Part shown: in pieces, positions 8,334 to 15,945 of the stretch
How the letters are laid out: each line of letters starts with the position of its first letter
How positions within the stretch are numbered: the first letter of the stretch is position 1
From: Candidatus Zixiibacteriota bacterium
GTDB taxonomy: Bacteria; RBG-13-66-14; B26-G2; WVWN01
Assembly: GCA_030613505.1 (NCBI GenBank)
Contig: JAUWLW010000021.1
Span: 1-50,850, forward strand
Reading direction: 5' to 3'
Length of the DNA: 50,850 nucleotides
Notes under the pieces: generated by a model
What the model saw: the letters and a program-made list of their open reading frames with translations, nothing else
Databases searched by the model: none
Told to the model about the DNA's origin: nothing
Made by a program: the position numbers and the translations under genes

Positions 8334-8687
8334 CTATCGCTTTTTTCGGCGTTTTTTCTTTTCTTCTTTCATCTTCGCCCGCCACTCGGCGTCGTAGCTT
8401 TCGATGGCGGCCAGCAGGCGTTCGACGTTCTCCCGTTCTTCCAGCGCCAGCCGTACGTCGTTGTACCCTCGCAGGTTGAAGATCGACCGGACCAGCGGGT
8501 CGAAGAAGACCATCACTTGTGAGCCGATAAACGAGAGGGGTTTGGTGGACTCCAAAAAGAAGATCGCGGGCGCCGTCAAGCTACGCTCGACGATGGCTCG
8601 GGCGATTTTCCCGATTAACTCGTCGCGCCTCTCGGTCGAGAGTTCGCCGTAATCGGGTTCGCCGGTGGCTTCGAAAAGGCGAGGCAT
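8334..8687 (-). CDS. Small conserved basic protein of the MutL-linked cluster
   Basis: A 117-residue protein. The centre (about 38-75) is a hydrophobic, Gly/Pro-containing segment (TAPAIFFLESTKPLSFIGSQ) that could associate peripherally with the membrane. It is followed by an acidic helix with ENVERLL and a strikingly Lys/Arg-rich tail (KKKRRKKR). No known domain is recognised. It is single copy between D2 and the MutL-like gene, with a 49-nt gap to the latter, and on the same strand. The basic tail suggests binding to membrane phospholipid, nucleic acid or an acidic partner; that is inference. No strong Shine-Dalgarno is visible before ATG 8687. Confidence 0.75.
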   Translation of the reverse strand: MPRLFEATGEPDYGELSTERRDELIGKIARAIVERSLTAPAIFFLESTKPLSFIGSQVMVFFDPLVRSIFNLRGYNDVRLALEERENVERLLAAIESYDAEWRAKMKEEKKKRRKKR

Positions 8688-8741
8688 AAGCGCGGTTGTT
8701 AGGCTTGCGGCGGGAGAGCCGACTTTACGTTATTCCCGTCC

Positions 8742-9458
8742 TTACAACAATCCCAGCGCTATGAGGGTCTCTTTTATCCAGTCGTCGATCAAGAACTCCA
8801 TGCGGCCGATGAGGAGCGAGATGCGGGCCATTACGGTATAGCCGAAGGCGGCGCCGAACGAGACCATCAGGAACCAGATACCCAACCGCGCCGTTCCTCC
8901 CAGTAAGCCTTTGTGTTCCTTCGAGAAATAGAAGTACACCAGCGCGCTCACGACGCCTATTATCAGAAGCGTATTGGCTACGGATGCCCCCCAGTCGAAG
9001 TGCCACCCGGTCGCGCTTTCCGTTATGACGATGGGCGACAGCTGGACTGTTCCCCAAATTTGATAGATGCAGTTGGCCTGGAGGTATACGATGAACATCA
9101 GGCCCGCGCCCAACCCCACCGAGAACGCGATGCCGTACCGCGAGACCCACGCTACCTTGGGGAAGAAGCGGAACAGCATCGTTATGCCGAGGAGGCCGGC
9201 GATTACGGTCAGCAACCGGATGTCCAGCTGGCCTTCCCGGACGAGCTTCGGGAACGCGCCGTCGGCGCCGAAGAGCGGGTCGATCAGGTTCGGCACGAGC
9301 AGGTTGTGGAAATTGTACGCGATCCAGAAGCCCGCCGAGACGCCTATGAAGAGGTATTCCGCGAACTTGTAGAACGGGTTGTCCTTATATAGGAACGACA
9401 GGATGCACAGCGTCAAAAACGCCGCGATCCAAGTCCCGAATAACGTAAGGCCGTCCAT
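8742..9458 (-). CDS. Cassette protein D2: conserved six-TM membrane protein
   Basis: A 238-residue paralogue of the product of 1116-1826, with helices at roughly 7-24, 36-54, 80-97, 105-125, 157-177 and 188-210. The FLYKDNPFYKFAE block and the C-terminal FGYTVMARISLLIGR stretch are almost unchanged between copies, while the loops around residues 55-75 and 130-155 diverge. That pattern suggests conserved subunit contacts and copy-specific loops. GGAGG is 7 nt before ATG 9458. Fourth gene of the A2-B2-C2-D2 set and followed directly by the small basic protein and the MutL-like ATPase. Function unknown. Confidence 0.85.
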   Translation of the reverse strand: MDGLTLFGTWIAAFLTLCILSFLYKDNPFYKFAEYLFIGVSAGFWIAYNFHNLLVPNLIDPLFGADGAFPKLVREGQLDIRLLTVIAGLLGITMLFRFFPKVAWVSRYGIAFSVGLGAGLMFIVYLQANCIYQIWGTVQLSPIVITESATGWHFDWGASVANTLLIIGVVSALVYFYFSKEHKGLLGGTARLGIWFLMVSFGAAFGYTVMARISLLIGRMEFLIDDWIKETLIALGLL

Positions 9459-9493
9459 GGTTGCGCCTCCGAGGGGGAAACCCGCCGCCGGCT

Positions 9494-10360
9494 TCAGGCC
9501 GAGGTCGGCGGTCGGGCCGTCGGCCCTCCGCTCCCCTCCTCGCGTTTCCTGCGCAATATAAAGTACGAGATGTTCGCGAACAAGATGAAGACGATAATGA
9601 CGACGTGCGCCACCGACTGCGAGTCCATGCGGGGCGAGGCCTTGCCGGCGTACGCCGTCACGGTTTCGTATTCCGCGGCGCCTTTAAGGCCGCCCAACAG
9701 GCCTATGAGTTGCCCCGTTTGTAAATATGGGAAGAACTGCGGCGCGGACACCGCGGTGCAACCGGCGGCGGTTCTGGTTTGGAAGAGGGCGTTGGCGATA
9801 ATTACCCATTCCGTGATGCCGGGGACTCCCGCGGAGAGGTCCATGACGAGGTCGACGTCGTAGAGGTTGCTTACATCCTCCATAAGCGGCAACGTCGCCG
9901 TCGACCGGCCGGCCATGTCTTTCGGGAAGATTTCCGCGAAAGAATTCCCGAGCGATTTGATGACGATGGCGCCGCCGGGTTTGTAGCCCAGGTTGACGTA
10001 GTCGCGGCCGTACTCCAGGTCGAAATCCCGGTTAATTTCGGCCATGGCGCTCACCGCCATCTGGGCGCCTTGCGGCCACAACGCCATAATTATTACCCTG
10101 TGTTTTTTCTGGAAGCAGTGGTGGAGGAAGGCCAAGGCCATGGGGTGGACTTCAGGCGCCGCGGCCGGGTCGTAGTCGAACGACACCAGGACGTTCGACC
10201 CCCCCGGCAGATTTTCCACCTCGTCGTAAATAGTTTGTGTCTGGGGGGTTACTTTCACGCGCATGCCGAGCGGGAAGAGGAGCGGGACGACGACGGCCAC
10301 GGCGATTACCACGAAGATAATACGGCGGTCTATATCGGCCAGCCAACGGACGAATTTCAT
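9494..10360 (-). CDS. Cassette protein C2: two-TM protein with large central domain
   Basis: A 288-residue paralogue of the product of 1863-2693: an N-terminal helix (about 12-32), a central domain of about 200 residues, and a C-terminal helix (about 245-265) followed by a basic and Ser/Gly/Pro-rich tail longer than in copy 1. Conserved landmarks are VSFDYDP, GYKPGG, and a nearly identical LQTGQLIGLLGGLKGAAEYE. The ATG at 10360 is chosen over a TTG nine bases upstream because GGAGG lies 9 nt before the ATG but directly abuts the TTG. No family is recognised. Topology suggests an extracytoplasmic central domain. Confidence 0.85.
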   Translation of the reverse strand: MKFVRWLADIDRRIIFVVIAVAVVVPLLFPLGMRVKVTPQTQTIYDEVENLPGGSNVLVSFDYDPAAAPEVHPMALAFLHHCFQKKHRVIIMALWPQGAQMAVSAMAEINRDFDLEYGRDYVNLGYKPGGAIVIKSLGNSFAEIFPKDMAGRSTATLPLMEDVSNLYDVDLVMDLSAGVPGITEWVIIANALFQTRTAAGCTAVSAPQFFPYLQTGQLIGLLGGLKGAAEYETVTAYAGKASPRMDSQSVAHVVIIVFILFANISYFILRRKREEGSGGPTARPPTSA

Positions 10361-10403
10361 CGGGGGCAACCTCCCGCGACTCGTTGCGAACCGCTCGCCA
10401 CGG

Positions 10404-11048
10404 TTATTCTTCTCCCAGGTACGACCGCTCGATGCCGAGTAGTATCCGCAGCGCAGTCGATACCACGCCCAGCGACGCGCCGATCAGGATGGCGCGCTGG
10501 CCGGCGGTGTTGAAGATGTTCATTATACGGTCCTTGAGCCAGTCCGGCGTCAGGAAGACGAGCGAGTCCGGCCACCACGACGGCACCCAGATGGAGCCTA
10601 TGGGCACCTGGCCCAGCATGACGATGACGGCCGCGACGAGGAGGAGCGTCGCGTCTACGGTCCGGGCCCGGAACGCCCGGTACGCCGCGGAGGCCACGAA
10701 GAACGCCAGGAGCGCGAACATGGTGGAGGACATGGGGAACATCAGGTAGTTGAACAGCCAGTCGAAAACCGTTCCTTGTCCGATCCCCCAACCGATGCCG
10801 ACGATTGTCATAGCGAAGAGGCCGACGATGAGGACGATGGAGTAGGGCCAATCGACCCGGCGGCCCCGCACCTTCATATAATTCATGCGAAGGAGGTTAA
10901 ACGCGCCCACCAGGATCGCGAAAGCTACCACGACCAGGTACCATTTCTGGAGTTGACCCGCGACGTTACGGAGCGTCGGTACGAAGAACTCGAGTATTAT
11001 TATTACGCCCGCGACGAAGGCTACGATCATCGGTATCTCGCGCCGCAT
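10404..11048 (-). CDS. Cassette protein B2: conserved six-TM membrane protein
   Basis: A 214-residue paralogue of the product of 2725-3348, with about six helices (roughly 5-24, 35-53, 69-88, 103-125, 132-148, 185-205). The MRRE start, GIGWGIG, the FALLAFFVASAAYRAFRART block and the C-terminal LGIERSYLG are shared. AAGGAGG lies 6 nt before ATG 11048. Second gene in the A2-B2-C2-D2 set, 52 nt after A2. There is no recognisable transporter, protease or enzyme motif; I infer that it is a membrane subunit of the same complex. Confidence 0.85.
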   Translation of the reverse strand: MRREIPMIVAFVAGVIIILEFFVPTLRNVAGQLQKWYLVVVAFAILVGAFNLLRMNYMKVRGRRVDWPYSIVLIVGLFAMTIVGIGWGIGQGTVFDWLFNYLMFPMSSTMFALLAFFVASAAYRAFRARTVDATLLLVAAVIVMLGQVPIGSIWVPSWWPDSLVFLTPDWLKDRIMNIFNTAGQRAILIGASLGVVSTALRILLGIERSYLGEE

Positions 11049-11100
11049 ACCCGGCCTCCTTGCCGGAGAGTTCCGCCGCGAAAAAGCCGCCGGAGAGCGG

Positions 11101-12276
11101 CTACTTCACCACGAAGAGTTGTTCCAGGGCGATGGATCGCCCGAAGATCTCGACGCCGAATTGCGCCAGGAACGCCGTCACGACGCCCAAGATTATAGAG
11201 ATTAGTATTACTACCTTACCCCAGTCTTGCCCCACCAGGCTCCCCAAGAGCCGGGGTTCGCGGCTGAGGTAGGCGCTGGCCGCGAACAGCTCTTCGCCGA
11301 TGAGGGTGTAGTCACAGGCCGCGATGAAGAAGGGGAGCTGCGACGGCATCGCCGTCCCGGCGATTTGTATCGCGCCTATGGAGTGGCCGGTCTCGGCCAG
11401 GATGAGCGATTCCGCGTAGAACGTCCCGAGGTAGAAGTTGGCGGCGGGCTTTTCGCGCACCATGATGCCGTCCACGCCGGCGACGTAGCCGAACTGGTCG
11501 TCGGTGAGGTAGCTGATGTTTTCGCGGCGGTAGGCGTCCGGGCGACCCGCCTCCAGGTACGCTTCTTTGACCACCTCTTGCGCGGTGGACATCACCAGCG
11601 AGCGGGAACACGGCACCAGCAAGCTCGCGTCGTACTCCGCCACCATAGTGGCCACCCGGCCCAGAATCGTCACCGCGGCGATGGTCTGAATGTCGTCGAT
11701 ATCGGCGATACCCGGCACGAACAGCACAGGCTTGCCCATCTCCGTGGCGCGGCCTACCGCTTCCTGTACCGCTTCCAGGCCGGCGATGCGGCGGATGAAG
11801 AGCACCTTACCGGCGCGGGCCTGTGAAATGTAATACAGGATGAACGCCGAAAGTAAAACGGCGGCGATGAGCATGTTGAGGCGGTTCGGATGGAACCATT
11901 CCCGCGTCGCCTTGGCCGGCCCCACCGGCGCCGTATCTGTGCTCATCTCCTCGCCCCGTACGCGTACTTTATAGAAGTACTCGACGCCGTTTTCGGCCTC
12001 TTCGTCCGTAAAGTTATAGCTTTCTTTGCCGGCCTCGACGTCGGCCAATTTCTTGTAATCGCCCGCGGGGCGTCTGGCCCGCCATACCTCGTAGCCGAGG
12101 ACCTTTACTTCGGCCTCGAGTTCGTCCGGCGACGGCGCCCACGTTACGTCGATCGAGCCGCCGGCGTCCACCGCTTTGTCCGCCGCGGCCGCGTTCTCGG
12201 CGGTACGCAACGTCTGACCGTGCGCCGCGGCCGTTAACGCCACAGTCAATAATAGTACGGCGTACGCCGACTTCAT
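11101..12276 (-). CDS. Cassette protein A2: signal peptide, FN3 domain, two TM helices, cytoplasmic domain (DUF6754-like)
   Basis: A 391-residue paralogue of the product of 3367-4515: signal peptide (about 1-20), FN3-like domain (about 30-125), TM helix near residue 140, a conserved cytoplasmic domain of about 200 residues, a second helix near 350-370, and a short tail. The cytoplasmic domain is the best conserved part between copies (IAGLEAV, GRATEMGKP, FGYVAGVDGIMVREKPA, QLPFFIAACDYTL). Start ATG 12276 has GAGG 8 nt upstream; a GTG at 12285 is less well placed. It is the first gene after the promoter at 12364-12392, so it heads the likely operon running to the MutL-like ATPase and beyond. 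Confidence 0.87.
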   Translation of the reverse strand: MKSAYAVLLLTVALTAAAHGQTLRTAENAAAADKAVDAGGSIDVTWAPSPDELEAEVKVLGYEVWRARRPAGDYKKLADVEAGKESYNFTDEEAENGVEYFYKVRVRGEEMSTDTAPVGPAKATREWFHPNRLNMLIAAVLLSAFILYYISQARAGKVLFIRRIAGLEAVQEAVGRATEMGKPVLFVPGIADIDDIQTIAAVTILGRVATMVAEYDASLLVPCSRSLVMSTAQEVVKEAYLEAGRPDAYRRENISYLTDDQFGYVAGVDGIMVREKPAANFYLGTFYAESLILAETGHSIGAIQIAGTAMPSQLPFFIAACDYTLIGEELFAASAYLSREPRLLGSLVGQDWGKVVILISIILGVVTAFLAQFGVEIFGRSIALEQLFVVK

Positions 12277-12363
12277 ACCAAGCACCTCGAGCTCTCGGGA
12301 AGACGCGTTCGGCGTTCCCGTTGCGAAAATCGGTGCGTCAACCTGCTTCGGAGCATTTTGGAA

Positions 12364-12392
12364 AATCTATCACGGCGCCCGTATCGTGTCAA
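12364..12392 (-). promoter_or_regulatory. Sigma70-type promoter of the duplicated membrane system
   Basis: Minus strand: consensus TTGACA (12392-12387), a 17-nt spacer, and TAGATT (12369-12364), about 90 nt before A2. The same two boxes and spacer occur in the divergent bactofilin promoter. Confidence 0.75.
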
Positions 12393-12488
12393 GGGTTAAA
12401 AAAAGCCGGTTGCGGCGGCCGCGAGCTCGCGGGCGTCGTCGCCGTTGCGGCTCGCCTTCGCGCGACGAGTGCCCTTCCGAAATAGGAG

Positions 12489-12517
12489 TTGACACCCGAC
12501 GGGGCGGATGTTAGATT
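12489..12517 (+). promoter_or_regulatory. Sigma70-type promoter of the bactofilin gene
   Basis: Plus strand: TTGACA (12489-12494), a 17-nt spacer, and TAGATT (12512-12517), about 60 nt before the ATG at 12577. It diverges from the promoter at 12364-12392. The remaining sequence between 12277 and 12576 holds no gene. Confidence 0.75.
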
Positions 12518-12576
12518 TCATGGCGTCTTCGGTTAAAGGGTTTAATCACTCCATTATCTAACGCGGCGGGCTCGTT

Positions 12577-12996
12577 ATGGCACGGAGATCCCAGAAGCGG
12601 CGCATAGCCGACGTAGAATACGGTTCTTACATCGCGAACGGAGCCGAGGTTCGGGGCGCGTACCGTGGAAGAACGAATTTGCTCATCGCCGGCGCCCTCC
12701 GCGGCGACGTGGAGGTGGACGGGACCGTTATGATCACGACGCCGGCGGGCGTGAGCGGCGGCGTCTCTGCGGTAAACGTGGTCGTTTCCGGCCGCGTCGA
12801 GGGGGACGTTAACGCCCGCAAGGTGGCCGAGATACGGCGGAAGGCCGTTATAAAGGGTAGCGTCGTAGCCCGGGAAGTGTACGTCGAAGTGGGCGCCCAG
12901 GTGGGGGGCGAGATAATCGCCCACGGTAAACGCGGCGTGACGTCTTACCGGGAGCGACGCCGCGCCATGGAAGCGGCTCGGGCCGGGGGCGAGTGA
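12577..12996 (+). CDS. Bactofilin-family cytoskeletal protein
   Basis: A 139-residue protein with a basic, non-hydrophobic N-terminus, a central right-handed beta-helix type region (about 17-115) built of short repeats with regularly placed Gly, Val and Ile (GALRGDVEVDGTV, SGRVEGDVNARKV, KGSVVAREVYVEVGAQVGGEI), and a charged tail. This is the DUF583/bactofilin pattern: proteins that polymerise without nucleotide and scaffold cell-wall or envelope machines. It is divergently transcribed from the duplicated membrane system through a matching promoter, which makes a functional link possible but not shown. ATG 12577 has no strong Shine-Dalgarno. Confidence 0.82.
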   Translation: MARRSQKRRIADVEYGSYIANGAEVRGAYRGRTNLLIAGALRGDVEVDGTVMITTPAGVSGGVSAVNVVVSGRVEGDVNARKVAEIRRKAVIKGSVVAREVYVEVGAQVGGEIIAHGKRGVTSYRERRRAMEAARAGGE

Positions 12997-13030
12997 CCGA
13001 AGGCGATTAATTGGAGCTAAGGAGATACGC

Positions 13031-14377
13031 TTGACAGTGGAACGCCAGGCCGTGGAAGATATCGTCGCGAGGGCGCTCGAGGCGTCTCGGGCCGATGAAA
13101 CGTTATTACTGGTCGAGTCGTACGAACGCGCGCTAACGCGTTTCGGCGAGAACGAGATTCACCAGAATATAAGCGAGGACCACCTCCGCTTGACGGTCCA
13201 GGCCGCCTTGGGGAAGAAGGTGGGCGTCGCCCGCGGCAACGTCAACGACGCGGCGGACGCCGGCCACGTGGCCGAAATGGCTCTCGCCATCGCCCGCGTC
13301 CAGGGGGAAAAAGAGGACTACGCCGGCTTGGCCGAACCCCGCGACATCCCGGCCGTGAAGGGCTACAGCGAGGCGACGGCCGGTTACACCGCCGACCAGC
13401 GCGCCGACGCCGCGGGCCTCGTCATCGGCGCGGCCCAGGCGGCCAAGATGAAGGCCGCGGGGTCTTTCCGCACCGAGGCGGGGGTACTGGCGGTGGCCAA
13501 CTCCAAGGGCGTATTGGTCCACCACCCCTTCACCGAGGCGGAACTGGTGGCCGTTGCCATGACCGACGACGCGAGCGGATACTGCGAGGGCGGAGGGTGG
13601 GACGTAGCGACGGTGGACATCGAGGCTCTGGCCGAAGACGCCGTGAGGCGGGCCGAACTCTCGAAGAATCCGCGGGAAGTGGAACCGGGTCAGTACGACC
13701 TCGTCGTCGAACCCTACGCCATCGACGCCCTTTTTAGCTGGCTCGCTTTCGTCGTTTTCGACACCCGCGCCTGCCAGGAAGGCCGGAGCTTACTCTCGAA
13801 GCGGATGGGCGAGAAGATAATGGGCGATAACGTCACCGTCGTCGACGACGGCCTTTCCCCCGAGACGGTCCCCCTCCCCTTCGACTTCGAGGGGGTACCT
13901 CGCCAACGGGTAACGCTGATCGACCGGGGCGTCGCGAGCGGCCTGTGCTACGACCTGGCGACCGCGGCCAAAGAGGGTAAGAAGAGCACCGGCCACGCGC
14001 TGCCGCCGGGCATGACCTTCGGCCCTTTCCCGCTCAACATGGCGCTCGAGGCCGGTGACTCCTCCGTAGAGGAGATGATAGCCTCTATGGAACGCGGCCT
14101 CTACGTCACCCGCTTCCACTACGTCAACGGCTTCGTGGAACCCATGCAGGCGGTCTTTACCGGGATGACGCGGGACGGCACTTTCTGGGTCGAGGACGGC
14201 GAGATCAAATACGGCGTTAAGAATTTACGCTGGACAGAGAGCATGCTGCGCGCTTTCTCCAACGTCAAAACGCTCGGGCGGGATCGCAAACTAGTCGGCG
14301 TGGCGGACGGCATACGGACGGTGGCGCCGGCGGTGTACTTTAAGGATTTCACGTTCACCGGCACGACGGAACACTGA
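13031..14377 (+). CDS. TldD/PmbA-family protein, TldE (PmbA)-like subunit
   Basis: A 448-residue protein matching the TldE/PmbA architecture: an N-terminal alpha/beta domain with the NISEDHLRLTVQAALGKKVG stretch, a middle region with VVEPYAIDALFSWL and EGRSLLSKRMGEKI, and a C-terminal domain ending in NLRWTESMLRAFSNV. TldD carries the HExxxH zinc site and TldE does not; no HExxxH is seen here, fitting the non-catalytic partner. TldD/TldE together form a metalloprotease acting on small unfolded peptides. No tldD gene is adjacent, so its partner is elsewhere or this protein acts alone. Translation starts at TTG 13031, supported by AAGGAG 6 nt upstream. It lies 34 nt after the bactofilin gene. 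Confidence 0.87.
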   Translation: MTVERQAVEDIVARALEASRADETLLLVESYERALTRFGENEIHQNISEDHLRLTVQAALGKKVGVARGNVNDAADAGHVAEMALAIARVQGEKEDYAGLAEPRDIPAVKGYSEATAGYTADQRADAAGLVIGAAQAAKMKAAGSFRTEAGVLAVANSKGVLVHHPFTEAELVAVAMTDDASGYCEGGGWDVATVDIEALAEDAVRRAELSKNPREVEPGQYDLVVEPYAIDALFSWLAFVVFDTRACQEGRSLLSKRMGEKIMGDNVTVVDDGLSPETVPLPFDFEGVPRQRVTLIDRGVASGLCYDLATAAKEGKKSTGHALPPGMTFGPFPLNMALEAGDSSVEEMIASMERGLYVTRFHYVNGFVEPMQAVFTGMTRDGTFWVEDGEIKYGVKNLRWTESMLRAFSNVKTLGRDRKLVGVADGIRTVAPAVYFKDFTFTGTTEH

Positions 14378-14390
14378 ACGAGGGGGTTCT

Positions 14391-14591
14391 ATGGGAGGAG
14401 CGCAGACCAAATCCGTTACGGTGCGGCTCGAACTGGGCATTAACGACAAACTCGACCGCTATTGCGCCGACGCTGCGCTGTCCAAGTCGCTCATCGTCAA
14501 TAGCGCGTTGTCGCATTTTTTGCGCGCCAACGAAGCGACGCGGACGGAGATAGTACGCGAGTACGTTAAGCGCGCGAAGAGGAAAGGGTAG
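14391..14591 (+). CDS. Small ribbon-helix-helix-like protein
   Basis: A 66-residue basic protein. The N-terminal strand (KSVTVRLELG), followed by two helices (NDKLDRYCADAAL and SKSLIVNSALSHFL), has the length and pattern of a CopG/Arc-type RHH DNA-binding domain, with a Lys/Arg-rich C-terminal tail. Such proteins are usually autoregulators or antitoxins. No toxin-sized gene follows, so a plain regulator is as likely. A GAGGGGG sequence 4 nt before ATG 14391 and a 13-nt gap to the tldE-like gene indicate co-transcription. Confidence 0.65.
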   Translation: MGGAQTKSVTVRLELGINDKLDRYCADAALSKSLIVNSALSHFLRANEATRTEIVREYVKRAKRKG

Positions 14592-14657
14592 CGGGCCGCA
14601 GGGTCGTCGGGTGCTTGAAGGCGGGGCGTAGCCGCGCATAGGAACGCCCGTTGGCAT

Positions 14658-14689
14658 AAAAAAGGGTACGGGGCATCCCCGTGCCCTTT
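14658..14689 (-). terminator. Strong intrinsic terminator between converging genes
   Basis: A 13-bp inverted repeat (AAAGGG-TACGGGG arm at 14661-14673, partner arm at 14677-14689, one G-T pair, loop CAT) is followed on the minus strand by a run of U from 14663 down to 14658. It ends the sugar-dehydrogenase transcript and may also act on the plus-strand transcript from the RHH gene. Confidence 0.8.
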
Positions 14690-14705
14690 CATATGGGCGG
14701 CGGGA

Positions 14706-15893
14706 CTAGCTCTCGTACGTAATTCGATAAATGGCGCCCGCCTTGTCGTCCGATACGAGAAGCGCGCCGTCGCGCATAACGAGTACGTCGACGGGTCGGC
14801 CCCAGGCCTCGCGCCCCTGCAACCAGCCCTCCGCGAACACCTCGTACGAGATCGCGCGATTGCCGTCCAAGCGGACCAGCGTTACGCGGTAGCCGACCGG
14901 CGTCGTCCGATTCCAGGAGCCGTGCTCGGCTATGAATATCCGGCCGCGATATGCGGGCGGGAACATATTGCCGCCGTAAAACCGCATTCCTAAAGAGGCC
15001 ACGTGGGGCCCGAGCTCCTTGGCCGGCGGCGTAAACCTCGGGGGCTTTCCCTTCTTGCCGTACTTCGGGTCGGGGATGTCTTTCCCGTGGATGTACGGGA
15101 AGCCGAAGTGCAGGCCGGCCTCCGGCGCCCGGTTAAGCTCGTCGGGCGGTGTATGGTCTCCCATCCAATCGCGGCCGTTGTCCGTAAACCACAGCTCGCC
15201 CGTCCGGGGGTGCCAGTCGAAGCCGACGGTGTTGCGCACGCCGCGGGCGAATACCTCGAGTTCGGAACCGTCCGCGTTCATGCGCATAATCGATGCGTAG
15301 CGCTCGTCGTCCCGTTCACATACGTTGCACGGCGCCCCCACCGGGACGTACAATTTTCCGTCGGGGCCGAAGCGGATGAACTTCCAACCGTGATGCTTGT
15401 CTCGCGGGAAGGTGTCGTTGACCACCGCCGGCGCGGGCGGGTTTTGCAACCGGTTCTCGACGTCGTCGAACCTGATTACGCGGTGGATTTCGGCGACGTA
15501 CAGCGCGCCGTCCCGGAACGCGACGCCGTTGGGATTGTTGAGGCCTTCGGCGATCGTCGCGACGTCGTCGGCGCGGCCGTCGCCGTCCCGGTCGGAGATA
15601 GCGTATACGTTGCCTTTTTTACGCGTCCCGACGAAGAGGGTCCCCCTTTCACCCACCGCCAGCGAGCGGGCGCCCGGTACGTCGTAGGCGTAAACGTCGA
15701 TCCGGAAACCGGGCGGGAGCTTTATCTTCTCGAGCGGCAGGCCGTGTCCCCAATCGTCCGCCGCGACGGCCGCCGTACCCGCCGTTAGAGGAGCGGCGTC
15801 GTTAGGCGGAGGGGTCCGGCCGCAAACCGCGCACGCGGCGACGAGCCCCGCCGCGGCAACGCTTATAGAAGGGACTAAATAATTCCTTGCCAA
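14706..15893 (-). CDS. PQQ-type soluble sugar (aldose/sorbosone) dehydrogenase, lipoprotein
   Basis: A 395-residue exported protein: hydrophobic N-terminus with a lipobox-like VAAC at about residues 18-21, a low-complexity linker, then a six-bladed propeller of the GDH/YliI-type sugar dehydrogenase family (PPGFRIDVYAYDVPGARSLAVG, ISDRDGDGRADDV, LNNPNGVAFRDGALYVAE, GFDWHPRTGELWFTDNGRDWMGD). Family members oxidise aldoses in the periplasm using PQQ. It follows a monoheme cytochrome c-like lipoprotein with a 52-nt gap, which would take the electrons. No pqq biosynthesis genes are in the window, so PQQ may be scavenged. Start TTG 15893 is supported by GGGAG 8 nt upstream. Confidence 0.85.
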   Translation of the reverse strand: MARNYLVPSISVAAAGLVAACAVCGRTPPPNDAAPLTAGTAAVAADDWGHGLPLEKIKLPPGFRIDVYAYDVPGARSLAVGERGTLFVGTRKKGNVYAISDRDGDGRADDVATIAEGLNNPNGVAFRDGALYVAEIHRVIRFDDVENRLQNPPAPAVVNDTFPRDKHHGWKFIRFGPDGKLYVPVGAPCNVCERDDERYASIMRMNADGSELEVFARGVRNTVGFDWHPRTGELWFTDNGRDWMGDHTPPDELNRAPEAGLHFGFPYIHGKDIPDPKYGKKGKPPRFTPPAKELGPHVASLGMRFYGGNMFPPAYRGRIFIAEHGSWNRTTPVGYRVTLVRLDGNRAISYEVFAEGWLQGREAWGRPVDVLVMRDGALLVSDDKAGAIYRITYES

Positions 15894-15945
15894 GATATTT
15901 ACTCCCGGCCGTCGGAACGAGTGGGCGTGGGAGCTTGACTAAATA

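Noticed and set aside
1116-12276. Similarity in layout to an Rnf-type complex (barrel-sandwich protein plus paired six-TM subunits)
   Set aside because: No Cys ligands for iron-sulfur clusters, no flavin-binding SGAT-type motif, and an ASKHA ATPase has no place in Rnf.
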